Shown: piece by piece, positions 22,797-31,727 of the stretch
How the letters are laid out: the number at the start of each line of letters is the position of its first letter
Position numbering within the stretch: the stretch's first letter is position 1
Source: Clostridia bacterium
GTDB lineage: Bacteria > Bacillota > Clostridia > Oscillospirales > CAG-272
Reading direction: 5' to 3'
Assembly: GCA_017935225.1 (NCBI GenBank)
Contig: JAGBIA010000128.1
Span: forward strand, 1-35,742
DNA: 35,742 bases
Program-made: the position numbers and the translations under genes
The notes under the pieces: model-generated
What the model saw: only the letters and a program-made list of their open reading frames with translations
The model's database searches: none
What the model was told of the DNA's origin: nothing

Positions 22797-23618
22797 ATGA
22801 TAAATTCAGCACGGCACGAGGAATATCCGTCGGCAAGCGGAGAAGCTCCGTTCGTTTTAAAGACCGACATAGAGCGCACGACGCACAAGGTGAGCGCGGA
22901 GCAGAATTGGCACGACGAGCTTGAGATCGAGCTTTGCACCGAGGGCGAGGGAGAGGTGCTTCTCGACGGAAAAAGCTACCCTTTTTGCGCGGGCGACGTG
23001 ATAATCGTCAATTCGGGAGTTCTGCACCACACGGGCAGCAGCGCGCGCGTGGTCTACACCTGCCTCATTCCGCGCCTTGATCTCTGCCGCACGGTAGGTC
23101 TTGACCCCACGCGCCTTTGTTTTGAGCCGCTCGTGCGCGACGACGAGCTTGCCGAGCTTATCACATCTTTAGCGCAAGCCGAGGCGGACGGCAGCGCGCT
23201 GCTCTTTCGCTGCGAGCTGCTTTTGCGTATCCTTCTGCACATTCAAAGAAAATACACTCTGCCCGACGAAAAGCGCGTAGAGACTCGACCGCATATGCAG
23301 AGCGTACGAGAGGCGATCGCGCTGATCAGGCGGGATTTTTCAAAAAAAATAACGCTTGACGCGATCGCGAAAAGCGTTTATATCGACAAATACACGCTCT
23401 GCCGCGAGTTCAAGCGAGCTACGGGGCAGACCGTGATAGAATACGTGAATTCATACAGAATACAAAATGCCGCACAGCTCATCTCGGGCGGCTATACCGT
23501 GTCCGAAGCGGCGCGAGCGTGCGGCTTTGAGAATATGTCGTTTTTCACGAGGACTTTCAAGAAATATATGGGTTGTCTGCCGTCGGGCTACAGAGGTGCA
23601 AGAGCGTCGGTCAGATAA
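22797..23618 (+). CDS. AraC-family transcriptional regulator
   Basis: A 273-residue regulator with an N-terminal cupin (NWHDELEIELCTEGEGEVLLDGK, then AGDVIIVNSGVLHH) and a C-terminal double HTH (ITLDAIAKSVYIDKYTLCREFKRATG, then VSEAARACGFENMSFFTRTFKKYMG). Start ATG 22797 follows AGGAG; an upstream ATG has no ribosome site. It is transcribed away from the YgjV/propeller/GH20 operon and probably controls it in response to the imported amino-sugar glycan. Its last 8 bases overlap the 3' end of the convergent DUF2752 gene. Confidence 0.92.
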   Translation: MINSARHEEYPSASGEAPFVLKTDIERTTHKVSAEQNWHDELEIELCTEGEGEVLLDGKSYPFCAGDVIIVNSGVLHHTGSSARVVYTCLIPRLDLCRTVGLDPTRLCFEPLVRDDELAELITSLAQAEADGSALLFRCELLLRILLHIQRKYTLPDEKRVETRPHMQSVREAIALIRRDFSKKITLDAIAKSVYIDKYTLCREFKRATGQTVIEYVNSYRIQNAAQLISGGYTVSEAARACGFENMSFFTRTFKKYMGCLPSGYRGARASVR

Positions 23619-23994
23619 AATTTCTTACGACACCGTAGGCGAGCATAACGCCAAACACCACGAAATTCAGCCACATCGGGCGCGGCAGTGAGAGTTCTTC
23701 CCCGCTCCTCAGGTACTTAAAGGAAGCAGATATCGCCACCCAGAGTCCGTAGGCAAGATAGAGCGGCCAGATCGCGTTATAAGCAAAGGCTGATGCAAGA
23801 TCGAAAGAGATCAGGCTTGCCGCGGCTCTCGAGAGTCCGCAGGCAGAGCATTCGAGTCCGAGTCGGCGCTTAAAGATACACGGAATGCCGTATCCCGTAA
23901 AGCGAACGATGAGCGCATAGGCAAGCAGAACTGCGGCGATCGCGCCGAAAAGTGCTATAAGCTTGTATAATCTTTTTCTCTTCCCGTCGCTCAT
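23611..23994 (-). CDS. DUF2752 small membrane protein
   Basis: A 127-residue protein with three hydrophobic helices and the DUF2752 core GIPCIFKRRLGLECSACGLSRA (Cys at about 39, 49 and 52) followed by A..YNAIWPLYL. The family has no proven function; conserved cysteines suggest metal or thiol chemistry at the membrane. It converges on the araC-type gene with an 8-base overlap, so the two 3' ends are antisense to one another. Confidence 0.82.
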   Translation of the reverse strand: MSDGKRKRLYKLIALFGAIAAVLLAYALIVRFTGYGIPCIFKRRLGLECSACGLSRAAASLISFDLASAFAYNAIWPLYLAYGLWVAISASFKYLRSGEELSLPRPMWLNFVVFGVMLAYGVVRNFI

Positions 23995-24013
23995 ATTTCC
24001 TCCAATTTAACAC

Positions 24014-24040
24014 AGAGCGGAGCTCACGCTCCGCTCTTTT
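24014..24040 (+). terminator. Hairpin terminator between the two small membrane-protein genes
   Basis: AGAGCGGAG (24014-24022) pairs with CTCCGCTCT (24029-24037) around a 6-nt loop, followed by T's in plus orientation. It would stop transcripts from the araC gene and may attenuate between the minus-strand genes at 24052 and 23994. Confidence 0.7.
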
Positions 24041-24051
24041 TACTATTACTA

Positions 24052-24423
24052 TTACTGTTCAGGCTCGGGGTCCTTGGGAGTTCCCTGACCGTCGATAAGC
24101 TTGTTCATAGCATCCTGAACGAGCGCACCGGTAACGATCGGGAGAAGTATACCGAAAACTATCCAGAGCACGAGGTTGTCTTCCTTCTTGAAGCCTCTCT
24201 TTTCTCTGATCTGATTTATCGCGTCATCGCACGCAAATCCGAAGAGCGCGCCGCCTGCCGCACCAACGAAGAGGTTGAGAAGAAGAACTGCCCAAGCGGG
24301 AATCTTGAGGTTTGCGCCCTCGATCTCAAGCTCGGTCATCTGCTTGTAGTTTACGACGATAAGGTAAATTCCGCAGGTAATGATCGAAAGAATAACGTAT
24401 GTAGCTATGCTTCTTTTTTTCAT
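24052..24423 (-). CDS. DUF4234-like small membrane protein
   Basis: A 123-residue protein with an N-terminal helix pattern RSIATYVILSIITCGIYLIV, typical of DUF4234, then two further hydrophobic segments (AWAVLLLNLFVGAAGGALFG and LVLWIVFGILLPIVTGAL) and a short charged, proline-containing tail. No function is known for the family. It has its own promoter and AAGGAG site and is separated by a hairpin from the DUF2752 gene downstream. It appears unrelated to the sugar operons. Confidence 0.72.
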   Translation of the reverse strand: MKKRSIATYVILSIITCGIYLIVVNYKQMTELEIEGANLKIPAWAVLLLNLFVGAAGGALFGFACDDAINQIREKRGFKKEDNLVLWIVFGILLPIVTGALVQDAMNKLIDGQGTPKDPEPEQ

Positions 24424-24453
24424 AATGATGTCTCCTTACATTTGATATATTCT

Positions 24454-24482
24454 ATTATAGCAGAAACTCTGCCGATATACAA
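24454..24482 (-). promoter_or_regulatory. Promoter of the DUF4234-like gene
   Basis: Minus strand TTGTAT (24477-24482), 17-bp spacer, TATAAT (24454-24459). The spacer contains the small palindrome GCAGA-GTT-TCTGC. Confidence 0.6.
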
Positions 24483-24497
24483 TAGTTTTTTTAAAAT

Positions 24498-26237
24498 TTA
24501 TTTCTGTTCGATCGCGGCGGGCGAGGTGTTTGCCGCCTTGATGCGCTCGTATATCTCGTCGGGGAACTTGCGCGAGCGGTCGTACTTATAAAGACCGTTC
24601 TGCTCCTGCTCGACGTCGGTGAGCTGTGTATAGCAGAAGCCGCACACGATCGGACTCTCGAGCAGAGCCTTGGTAAGACCTACGTAGCGGTCGGCGAACT
24701 CCTCAACGCTCTTCACGCTCTGACCGTAGCCCCAGCCGCTATCTCCCCACAGAATTCCGCCGTACTCGCTGATCCAGATAGGCTGTCCCTCGGTATAAAC
24801 GTTGCGTCTGAGCTGCTGATTGTGCAGAGGATTGTGAATATATCCCGGCTCGTCGATCATTTTCTGCATTGACGCGGCAAGCTTCTCGGGGTCCTGCTCG
24901 TAATCGTGGATATCGTACATATCGCTGACGAAATGTATTCCGCCCGACGCGTCGATGACGGGGCGCGTGGGATCAAGTCGCTTGGTGATATTATAAAGCG
25001 TTGTCTGGCAGACCGGATCAACGTCGGGCATCCAATAGGACTCGTTGTTGATGCACCAGCCGATGATCGACGGATGGTTGAAGTCGCGATCGATCACCTC
25101 GGTCCACTCACTGATAAAATCACCGATACCGCGGCTGTCGCACTGGATATTTCCGTTTGCGTACTCGCCCCATACGATATATCCGAGTCTGTCCGCCCAA
25201 TAGAGCGTTCTCTCCTCGAAAACGCGCTGGTGGAGTCGTCCGCCGTTAAAGCCTGCCTCTATCGACAGCTCTATATCGCGGCGCAGAAATTCGTCACTCG
25301 GTGCTGTGTATATTCCCTCGGGGTTGAAGCCCTGATCGAGCACAGTGCGCATAAAGAGCGGTCTGCCGTTGAGATATAGCGCGTCGGGGCGCACCTCGAC
25401 CGAGCGCATACCGAAATATCCGCGCACAGAGTCCTCTCCCATTCTGATCTCAAGATCGTAAAGCTCGGGCGCGCCAACGTCCCAAAGGTGAAGCTCATCA
25501 AGCACGAGCGTTGCCTCTGCCGCATATCCGCGCACGGTCGCCTCAGCTTTTGCGACTTCTCTACCGCCGTAGCTTGCAACAAGCTCAACGGGCGTGCCGT
25601 GAGGCGCGTTTGCCGAGAGCTCGATGCGGAGCGAGGAATTTTCAATATTGGGGTAAACGCGATAAGATCTTATATACTCGCGCGGCACGAATTCGAGCCA
25701 CACGGTCTGCCATATACCAGTGGTGCGAGTGTAGGCACAGCCAAATGAATGATATTTGAGGCACTGCTTGCCTATAGGCTGTCTGAGCGAGCGAGTGTCG
25801 TCCTCTGCGTAGAGCGTGAGTGTGTTCACTCCCTCGCGCACGAGCGAAGTAATGTCATAGGTAAACGACGAATAGCCGCCGAGATGTCTGCCTGCGAAGC
25901 TATCGTTGATCCAGAGCTTTGACTCATAGTCGACCGCTCCGAAGTGTATCAGCACTCTGCCCGAAAGCTCTGCCGCGCTCAACTCAAACTCTCGGTAGTA
26001 CCAAAGAGCAGGTATAAAATCGGTGTAACCTATGCCCGAAAGTCTGCTCTCGGGGCAAAAAGGAAGGTTTATCTTCTGCGAGCTTTCTTTTTTGAAGTTC
26101 TCTGCCAGATGCAGCTCGCGGTCAGCACCGCTCTTTCCAAAATCAAAGAGCATATCCCACTCGCCGTTCAAATTCTTCCAAGTCTCACGAACCATCTGCG
26201 GACGCGGATATTCGGGGCGCATTATCTTCTCGCTCAT
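24498..26237 (-). CDS. GH2 glycosidase (beta-galactosidase / beta-glucuronidase type)
   Basis: A 579-residue enzyme of three-domain GH2 layout: N-terminal sugar-binding jelly roll (PRPQMVRETWKNLNGEW, then KLWINDSFAGRHLGGYSSF), immunoglobulin-like sandwich (~185-285) and TIM barrel. Acid/base Glu399 lies in GWCINNES and nucleophile Glu491 in WISEYGG. It lacks the extra C-terminal domains of LacZ-size enzymes and has no signal peptide. Beta-galactosidase, glucuronidase and mannosidase activities cannot be separated by eye. Start ATG 26237 follows GGGAGG; a preceding in-frame ATG does not. Transcribed alone from a TTGAAA-N17-TATAAT promoter, divergent from the SGNH operon. Confidence 0.88.
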   Translation of the reverse strand: MSEKIMRPEYPRPQMVRETWKNLNGEWDMLFDFGKSGADRELHLAENFKKESSQKINLPFCPESRLSGIGYTDFIPALWYYREFELSAAELSGRVLIHFGAVDYESKLWINDSFAGRHLGGYSSFTYDITSLVREGVNTLTLYAEDDTRSLRQPIGKQCLKYHSFGCAYTRTTGIWQTVWLEFVPREYIRSYRVYPNIENSSLRIELSANAPHGTPVELVASYGGREVAKAEATVRGYAAEATLVLDELHLWDVGAPELYDLEIRMGEDSVRGYFGMRSVEVRPDALYLNGRPLFMRTVLDQGFNPEGIYTAPSDEFLRRDIELSIEAGFNGGRLHQRVFEERTLYWADRLGYIVWGEYANGNIQCDSRGIGDFISEWTEVIDRDFNHPSIIGWCINNESYWMPDVDPVCQTTLYNITKRLDPTRPVIDASGGIHFVSDMYDIHDYEQDPEKLAASMQKMIDEPGYIHNPLHNQQLRRNVYTEGQPIWISEYGGILWGDSGWGYGQSVKSVEEFADRYVGLTKALLESPIVCGFCYTQLTDVEQEQNGLYKYDRSRKFPDEIYERIKAANTSPAAIEQK

Positions 26238-26270
26238 AATTCTACCTCCCAAAAGGATATCTTTGGATCT

Positions 26271-26299
26271 ATTATATCAAAAAATCAGGCGAGTTTCAA
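26271..26299 (-). promoter_or_regulatory. Promoter of the GH2 gene
   Basis: Minus strand TTGAAA (26294-26299), 17-bp spacer, TATAAT (26271-26276), 33 bases before the GH2 start. It resembles the GH32 operon promoter at 17232-17260. Confidence 0.8.
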
Positions 26300-26329
26300 G
26301 TATTTTCGCGCAATTATGTAAAGTTTGAA

Positions 26330-26358
26330 TTGACAAAGTGCGGCGACGGTGGTATACT
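26330..26358 (+). promoter_or_regulatory. Promoter of the SGNH / GH5-like / serine-hydrolase operon
   Basis: TTGACA (26330-26335), 17-bp spacer, TATACT (26353-26358), 22 bases before the first gene. Confidence 0.8.
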
Positions 26359-26380
26359 TTAGATAAGTGAGGTGATCAAA

Positions 26381-27019
26381 ATGAAATCAGAAGATATAAT
26401 GATATTCGGTGACAGCTACTCTACATACGAGGGTCACATTTCCGCAGGCTACGCGGTCTATTACTCGGGACACAGAGATAATCCGCCCGATGTTTCCGAC
26501 GTAAAACTGACCTGGTGGGGCAGACTTATAGCCGAGACCGACTCAAATCTCGTCCAAAACAACAGCTGGTCGGGCTCGACGATAGGCTACACGGGCTACA
26601 ACAACTCGGACTGCTCGCACAGCTCGTCCTTTATCTACAGATTTGAAAAGCTTCTCGCCGAGGGCTTCTTTGAAGAGCACAAGATCGACAGACTCTTTGT
26701 CTTCGGCGGCACTAACGACAGCTGGTCAAACGCGCCGCTCGGCGAGAGCGACAAGGAAGCTATTGAGGAGAGCGACCTCTTCTGCGTGCTTCCCGCTATC
26801 AAGCACTTTATTGCGCGACTTGCAGAAAAGCTTCCCGATACAAAGCTCGTCATCATCGGCAACTGCGACATAAAGTCGGAGATCACAGGTGCGCTCGCGC
26901 TTGCGGCAGAAAGAGCGGGAGCGACATACGTGGGACTCTCGGGAGTCGACAAGATCAACGGTCACCCGACCGAGCTTGGAATGGAGCAGATAAAGGATCA
27001 GATCCTTGCTTCTGTGTAA
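26381..27019 (+). CDS. SGNH/GDSL-type hydrolase
   Basis: A 212-residue cytoplasmic esterase-fold protein: FGDSYS with nucleophile Ser12, NSWSGST (~61-67) giving the block II Gly, GGTNDSW with Asn112, and NGHPTELGM with His195. It is unrelated in detail to the 262-residue SGNH protein at 399-1187. The ATG at 26381 is chosen because GAGGTG precedes it; the in-frame GTG at 26372 lies inside that ribosome site. First gene of a three-gene operon with a GH5-like enzyme and a serine hydrolase, so probably a carbohydrate acyl esterase. Confidence 0.85.
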   Translation: MKSEDIMIFGDSYSTYEGHISAGYAVYYSGHRDNPPDVSDVKLTWWGRLIAETDSNLVQNNSWSGSTIGYTGYNNSDCSHSSSFIYRFEKLLAEGFFEEHKIDRLFVFGGTNDSWSNAPLGESDKEAIEESDLFCVLPAIKHFIARLAEKLPDTKLVIIGNCDIKSEITGALALAAERAGATYVGLSGVDKINGHPTELGMEQIKDQILASV

Positions 27020-27030
27020 GAGATTTTCAT

Positions 27031-28146
27031 ATGAGATGGAGTAAAGAAAAGGCGTGGAGCTGGTATAATTCTCGCCCCTGGATGCGCGGATGCAACTATA
27101 TGAGTGCCGACTGCGCCAACCGCGTTGATCAGTGGCAGGAGCTTGGCTTCGAAGAACGCTTTCACACAACAAAAGAGGAGCTTGCGCTTATGCGCGAGAC
27201 AGGATACAACACCGTAAGGCTGATACCCGAATACGTTGTGTGGAAGGAAGAGCACGACGGATTTATGGAACGCTTTGAGCGTTATATCTCGCTTTGCCAC
27301 GAATACGGAATTTCTTGTATGATAGTGCTTGCCAACGATTGTATGCCGCCAAAAACTGAGCTTTGGAAAATGCCGTACGTCGGCGAGCAGAGCTACGATT
27401 GGGGCTATCACGGCGGCAGAAAGCATTCCCAGCACGGCTCGCACAACGAACCCGCTCCGCACTTTTATCTTGATGACGAGGACTCGCGCGAGGACTACTT
27501 CCGTATGGTGCGCGAGATAGTCACAAAATACAAGGACGACGAAAGAATTTGTGTCTGGGACGTTTACAACGAGCCGGGCAATAGCCGCAGACGCGACATT
27601 ACTCTGCCTAATCTCAAAAAGCTTTTTGAGATCCTCAGAGAAATATCCCCCTCTCAGCCGCTGACCTGCGCTGTTTTCAGTATGAAGGGAGACGAAAATA
27701 TTCCCCTCAGTCTACCCGAGCAGTACGCGCTTGACAATTCGGATATAATATCCTATCACTTCTACGGAAATTATACAGAGCATATAAAGCTCATCAATCG
27801 GCTCAAAAAGCAGGGCCGTCCGATCATGAACACAGAATGGCTCGGCAGATGCTTCGGCAACGATATTTTTTCTCTCTTCCCTCTCTTCTATCTTGAAAGA
27901 ATAGGATGCTATAATTGGGGCTTCGTCGCAGGAAAATACCAGACCTACGAGCCTTGGGAGGGTACTTGGGAGGCATATTACAACGGTGTCAATCGCAACG
28001 TTGACTTTACTAAATGGTTTCACGATCTCTATCGCCCCAACCACCGCCCGTACGATCCGCGCGAGATAGAGCTGATAAAGGAATTCTGCGCTTTGGCGGA
28101 TAAGGATTATGCGGCGAGAGCTACTGATGATCAACAAGGAGAATAA
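27031..28146 (+). CDS. GH5-like clan GH-A glycosidase
   Basis: A 371-residue TIM-barrel enzyme with acid/base Glu181 in VWDVYNEPG and nucleophile Glu269 in PIMNTEWLGR. The N-terminal SRPWMRGCNYMSADCANRVDQW segment matches a group commonly annotated as 1,4-beta-xylanase in gut bacteria but not well characterised. No signal peptide, so it likely acts on imported oligosaccharides. It starts 11 bases after the SGNH stop with only a weak AAGAGA ribosome site, and ends 1 base before the next gene. The exact family number and substrate are uncertain. Confidence 0.78.
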   Translation: MRWSKEKAWSWYNSRPWMRGCNYMSADCANRVDQWQELGFEERFHTTKEELALMRETGYNTVRLIPEYVVWKEEHDGFMERFERYISLCHEYGISCMIVLANDCMPPKTELWKMPYVGEQSYDWGYHGGRKHSQHGSHNEPAPHFYLDDEDSREDYFRMVREIVTKYKDDERICVWDVYNEPGNSRRRDITLPNLKKLFEILREISPSQPLTCAVFSMKGDENIPLSLPEQYALDNSDIISYHFYGNYTEHIKLINRLKKQGRPIMNTEWLGRCFGNDIFSLFPLFYLERIGCYNWGFVAGKYQTYEPWEGTWEAYYNGVNRNVDFTKWFHDLYRPNHRPYDPREIELIKEFCALADKDYAARATDDQQGE

Positions 28147-28147
28147 T

Positions 28148-29281
28148 ATGAATTTTGCAAAATTAGACGCTTTTATGGACGAAATGCTGCTTCGCGGCTA
28201 CCCCGGATGCGAGCTTGGCGTGAGTGTTGGGGGCGAGGTAGTTTACAGAAAGAACGTAGGATATGCCGACCACGCAAAAACACGTCTGCTCTCGGGCAAC
28301 GATATCTCTTGGGTATTCTCCTGCTCAAAGGTCATAACCTGCCTTGCGGCAGTAAGACTGCTCGACGAGGGCAAATTCGCGCTTGACGATCCCGTCTCAA
28401 AATACATCCCCGAGTTTGCGCACCTCAAGGTACGCGACAATAAGACAGGCGAGCTGCGCGACGCGACTAAAGTTATGACGGTCGAGCATCTCTTCACGAT
28501 GAGCGGCGGAATGACCTACGAGATCGGCTCCGCTCCCATCAAGGAAGCAGGTGCTATCGAGGGCGCAGGCACGCTTGAGGTCGTTCGCGCTATGGCAAAG
28601 ATGCCGCTCTCCTTCGAGCCGGGTGAGCATTACGCTTACTCGCTCTGCCACGACGTTCTGGCGGCAGTCTGCGAGGTTGCAAGCGGAATGAAGTTTGCGG
28701 ATTATCTCAAAAAATATTTCTTTGATCCGCTCGGTATCAAGGATATGGGCTTCAGACCGAACGAGGAGCAAAAGAGCCGCTTCTGCGATCAGTTTATCTA
28801 TCGCAACGGAACTAACCGCGCCGAGCCCGTGCCGCGCGCCAACAATTATATCCTCTCGCCCGACTACGATAGCGGCGGAGCAGGACTCTTCTGCACGGTC
28901 GACGATTACCTGAAACTCATCACCGTGGTAGCAAACGGCGGTGTGACGAAGGACGGTTATACCCTGCTCTCCCCGAGGGCGATCAAGATGATGATGACCA
29001 ATCATCTGCACGACACGGCACTCAACGATTTTGCCATCACAAGACTTTACGGCTACGGCTGGGGACTTTGCGGCAGAGTGCATATCAACCCCGTGGTCTC
29101 TTGTTCAAAGGCGGCTGTCGGCGAGTTTGGTTGGGACGGCGCGGCAAACGGCTTTGCTATGATCGACCCCACAAAGCGCGTCGCGCTCTACTTCGGCGCA
29201 AACGTGTTCAACGGAATTTACGGCTACAACTTCATTCATCCGTATCTCCGCAACCTCGTTTACGAGGCACTTGAGATCTGA
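28148..29281 (+). CDS. Serine beta-lactamase-fold hydrolase (class C / EstB-like esterase)
   Basis: A 377-residue protein with the serine beta-lactamase/penicillin-binding fold: SCSK (Ser58-x-x-Lys61), Tyr164 in the YSLCH segment taking the place of YxN, and FGWDGAANG near 335 in place of KTG. It has no signal peptide, unlike true beta-lactamases, which favours an intracellular esterase or transesterase over antibiotic resistance. ATG 28148 has AAGGAG immediately upstream, overlapping the end of the GH5-like gene; the frame extends upstream without a ribosome site. Last gene of the operon, before a bidirectional terminator. Confidence 0.85.
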   Translation: MNFAKLDAFMDEMLLRGYPGCELGVSVGGEVVYRKNVGYADHAKTRLLSGNDISWVFSCSKVITCLAAVRLLDEGKFALDDPVSKYIPEFAHLKVRDNKTGELRDATKVMTVEHLFTMSGGMTYEIGSAPIKEAGAIEGAGTLEVVRAMAKMPLSFEPGEHYAYSLCHDVLAAVCEVASGMKFADYLKKYFFDPLGIKDMGFRPNEEQKSRFCDQFIYRNGTNRAEPVPRANNYILSPDYDSGGAGLFCTVDDYLKLITVVANGGVTKDGYTLLSPRAIKMMMTNHLHDTALNDFAITRLYGYGWGLCGRVHINPVVSCSKAAVGEFGWDGAANGFAMIDPTKRVALYFGANVFNGIYGYNFIHPYLRNLVYEALEI

Positions 29282-29285
29282 ATAT

Positions 29286-29319
29286 AAAAAGCGGAGCTCG
29301 CAAGAGCTCCGCTTTTTTT
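29286..29319. terminator. Bidirectional terminator between convergent genes
   Basis: GCGGAGCTC (29291-29299) / GAGCTCCGC (29304-29312) with tetraloop GCAA, flanked by A5 and T7, so it works in both directions. It serves the serine-hydrolase operon and the DUF4349 gene. Confidence 0.95.
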
Positions 29320-30095
29320 CAATGCATTTGTGAATTGTTTTCTGCCATACGAGCCGCCTCTGCCGCCTTTGCCTCTTGCTCGCGGCGCGCGCGGACTGCG
29401 CGGTTGCGCTTCACGGTCGCTCTCCAGATGGAGATTATCGCCGCTCCGAGCGGAAGAATAACGAATATAAAGAGCGGAATAAAGCCTTCCCAGAAGCCTA
29501 CAGGCTGATATATATTCAGCTTTACCGCCGAGTAGCGCATATCCTCCTCGCACTCGCCGACGTTTCGCTCGATCTCGGCAAGCTCGGATTTGACCGCGGT
29601 TATCTCGTTGATAATGGTTATCTTGTCGTTTGCCGACAGCTCGACGTCGTCAAGCAGCTTTTCAAGCTCTGCTCGCTTCTCCTCAAGCATTCCCTTGCGC
29701 TCGATCGTGGTATTGTAGCGTTTTGTCACGTCGCTGCTGAACTCATACTTGTCACTGACTTCGTAATTATCCTCGATATACGCGACAAGCTCGTCCTTTT
29801 TCTCGGTTGGAACGCGAAGAACGATGCTCGCATAGCGCATCTCTCCGTCGCTGTCGTAGTCTCGCGAAACGTTCTCAACGAAGCCGCCGAGCGCAAGATT
29901 TTTGTCGGTCAGCTCGCTAAGGCAATCCGCGATCTCGTCGGTGTCGATCTCAAGCTCGACCGTATGTACCGCCATACGCTCGCCCTGTGCGCTGCCGCCC
30001 GGCTCTGTCGAGTCGCCGCCATCAGCGCAAGCCGCGAGACTAATGCAAAGAATAAGTGCCAGAATTATGAATGTAAGATTAAAATATTTTTTCAT
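29319..30095 (-). CDS. DUF4349 lipoprotein
   Basis: A 258-residue protein with a lipoprotein signal (MKKYFNLTFIILALILCISL, then AAC lipobox, Cys23). DUF4349 follows: ASIVLRVPTEKKDELVAYI, the DVTKRYNTTIERKGML region, a coiled coil from about 135 to 185, and a C-terminal transmembrane helix near 207-227 with a basic tail. It should be anchored to the outer face of the membrane at the N-terminus and span it near the C-terminus. Function unknown; relatives are often linked to envelope stress. Not obviously tied to the sugar genes. Confidence 0.85.
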   Translation of the reverse strand: MKKYFNLTFIILALILCISLAACADGGDSTEPGGSAQGERMAVHTVELEIDTDEIADCLSELTDKNLALGGFVENVSRDYDSDGEMRYASIVLRVPTEKKDELVAYIEDNYEVSDKYEFSSDVTKRYNTTIERKGMLEEKRAELEKLLDDVELSANDKITIINEITAVKSELAEIERNVGECEEDMRYSAVKLNIYQPVGFWEGFIPLFIFVILPLGAAIISIWRATVKRNRAVRARREQEAKAAEAARMAENNSQMH

Positions 30096-30171
30096 ACGAA
30101 TTACCTCCTTCGGTGTCTCTACTTATTAAGTCGCCAAAAAATCCAAAAGGTTACACAAATCCAAAAAAATT

Positions 30172-31104
30172 TTATTTTGCTTTTTCAGATCCGCGTGGCC
30201 TGCTCCAGCCCTCGCCGTTTATCTCGTGGGCGCGGTGGACGATCACAAAAGCGTGCGGATCTATCCTGCTGACCGCCCCCAAGACCTCCGCGTACTGCGA
30301 CATAATGAATGAGACCATTATCATCTTCTTTCCGTCGCCCGTATATCCGCCGATGACGTCGATGAGCGTGCTTCCGCGGTTGAGCGTTTTTATGATATAT
30401 TCGTTGATCTCCTCGCTCTTCTCTGTGACTATATACGCGACGAAAGCCGCTCTGCCGCCGAGGAACACCTTATCTACCATAACCGCCATAATTACTGCGG
30501 AGAGAATTCCGAGCAGTGAAATGACGAGATCCTTGATGACGAACATACCGAGCACCACAGTCGACGCGTCGACCGCGAAGATCACGTGAGAGCTCTTGAG
30601 TCGTGGGAACGCCTTGCATATCGCGAAGGCAAGAATATCAACGCCACCCGTCGATCCGCCGCCGATAAAGGTCAGCGCGCACCCAAAGCCTACCGCAACA
30701 CCGCCGACGAGCGCCGCTATCATCAGCACGAGCGCCTCGTTGGGATAGCCCTGCAGATAGAAAAATCCACCGAGTATGTTGGGATCTGCAAGTCGCATAA
30801 AGAGCGAGAGTGCTACGGGATAGATTATCGTTGAGACCAGAGTTTTTGCGGCAAACGACTTGCCGAGCACGAACAGTCCGACGAAATAAAGCACCCAAGT
30901 CAGCACGAAAACTATGACGTCGACCGTAATCATCTCTATCGGTACAAGCTTATCAATAACGATCGCAAGTCCCGAAACTCCGCCGCTGACTATGTTCATA
31001 GGAACTATAAATATTGCCACGCCAAATGCCAGAACTACCGTTCCGAGCACAACGAGCGACATATTCTTCCAGAAAACAAAAAGCTCTTTTCCCTTCATTT
31101 TCAT
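30172..31104 (-). CDS. YitT-family membrane protein (DUF161 + DUF2179)
   Basis: A 310-residue protein with five to six transmembrane helices (e.g. LGTVVLAFGVAIFIVPMNIV and ALVGGVAVGFGCALTFIGGG with the family motif GGSTGGVDI), then a cytoplasmic DUF2179 domain (~225-300, RGSTLIDVIGGYTGDGKKM). Members are widespread in Firmicutes; the transported substrate is unknown. ATG 31104 is preferred over the in-frame GTG at 31116, which would lie in the GGTGGAG ribosome site; ATG 31098 is also possible. Confidence 0.88.
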   Translation of the reverse strand: MKMKGKELFVFWKNMSLVVLGTVVLAFGVAIFIVPMNIVSGGVSGLAIVIDKLVPIEMITVDVIVFVLTWVLYFVGLFVLGKSFAAKTLVSTIIYPVALSLFMRLADPNILGGFFYLQGYPNEALVLMIAALVGGVAVGFGCALTFIGGGSTGGVDILAFAICKAFPRLKSSHVIFAVDASTVVLGMFVIKDLVISLLGILSAVIMAVMVDKVFLGGRAAFVAYIVTEKSEEINEYIIKTLNRGSTLIDVIGGYTGDGKKMIMVSFIMSQYAEVLGAVSRIDPHAFVIVHRAHEINGEGWSRPRGSEKAK

Positions 31105-31171
31105 AAGCTCCACCACCCTCTCTCATATATTATCTAATATGCATAAACGCAGCTATGTGTATACTGATATT

Positions 31172-31708
31172 TTAAATTTTGTCCTCGCCGCCAAAGCCTA
31201 CGTATCTCTGCATATAGGTATAAAATCTGTCGTAATCCTCTTTTCCTATCACCTCGGGATAAGAGAGTATCACAAGCTCGACGTCAGGGTCTCCATCGTG
31301 GTACTTTGCCTGAATATGACGGTAGGGCGCACGTACAAAGCCGTTTCTTGAGTAAAATCCGAGCCGCCTCTCTGTAAGCTCGTCCTGCGGCGGCTCTATC
31401 TCGAGTATTATCATCTTGCCCTCCTGCTTGAGCAGCTCAAGTGCCGCAGCTCCTAGCCCCGAGCAACGCTTCTCGGGCAGTGTTGCGAGATGCTCGAGAT
31501 ATATCATTCCCTCGATCTCCCAATAGAGCACTATCCCGCAAAGCTCGTCGCCCTCAAGCAAAACGCAGAAATGATAATCGTCATTTTTCATAACCCGCAG
31601 AAGCTCACCTATGTCTCTGCGCTCTTCTGTCGGGAAAGAGGACTCGCAAAGTCTGTACGCCCCATCGAAATATCTGTTTTGTGTATCCTTTATTCTTTCA
31701 AAATGCAT
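31172..31708 (-). CDS. GNAT-family N-acetyltransferase
   Basis: A 178-residue acetyltransferase-like protein. The acetyl-CoA binding segment is LEHLATLPEKRCSGLGAAAL (~71-90), followed by the strand ILEIEPPQD and the RRLGFYSRNGFV element near 113-124 typical of GNAT motif B. The donor is presumably acetyl-CoA; the acceptor cannot be inferred. It lies 19 bases after the WbsX-like gene with an AAAGGTG ribosome site, probably in the same transcript, and 67 bases before YitT. Confidence 0.82.
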   Translation of the reverse strand: MHFERIKDTQNRYFDGAYRLCESSFPTEERRDIGELLRVMKNDDYHFCVLLEGDELCGIVLYWEIEGMIYLEHLATLPEKRCSGLGAAALELLKQEGKMIILEIEPPQDELTERRLGFYSRNGFVRAPYRHIQAKYHDGDPDVELVILSYPEVIGKEDYDRFYTYMQRYVGFGGEDKI

Positions 31709-31727
31709 AATTTCACCTTTTTATATA

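Noticed and set aside
28148..29281. Beta-lactamase resistance gene
   Set aside because: No secretion signal, and the KTG and YxN motifs are altered; the operon context favours an intracellular esterase.
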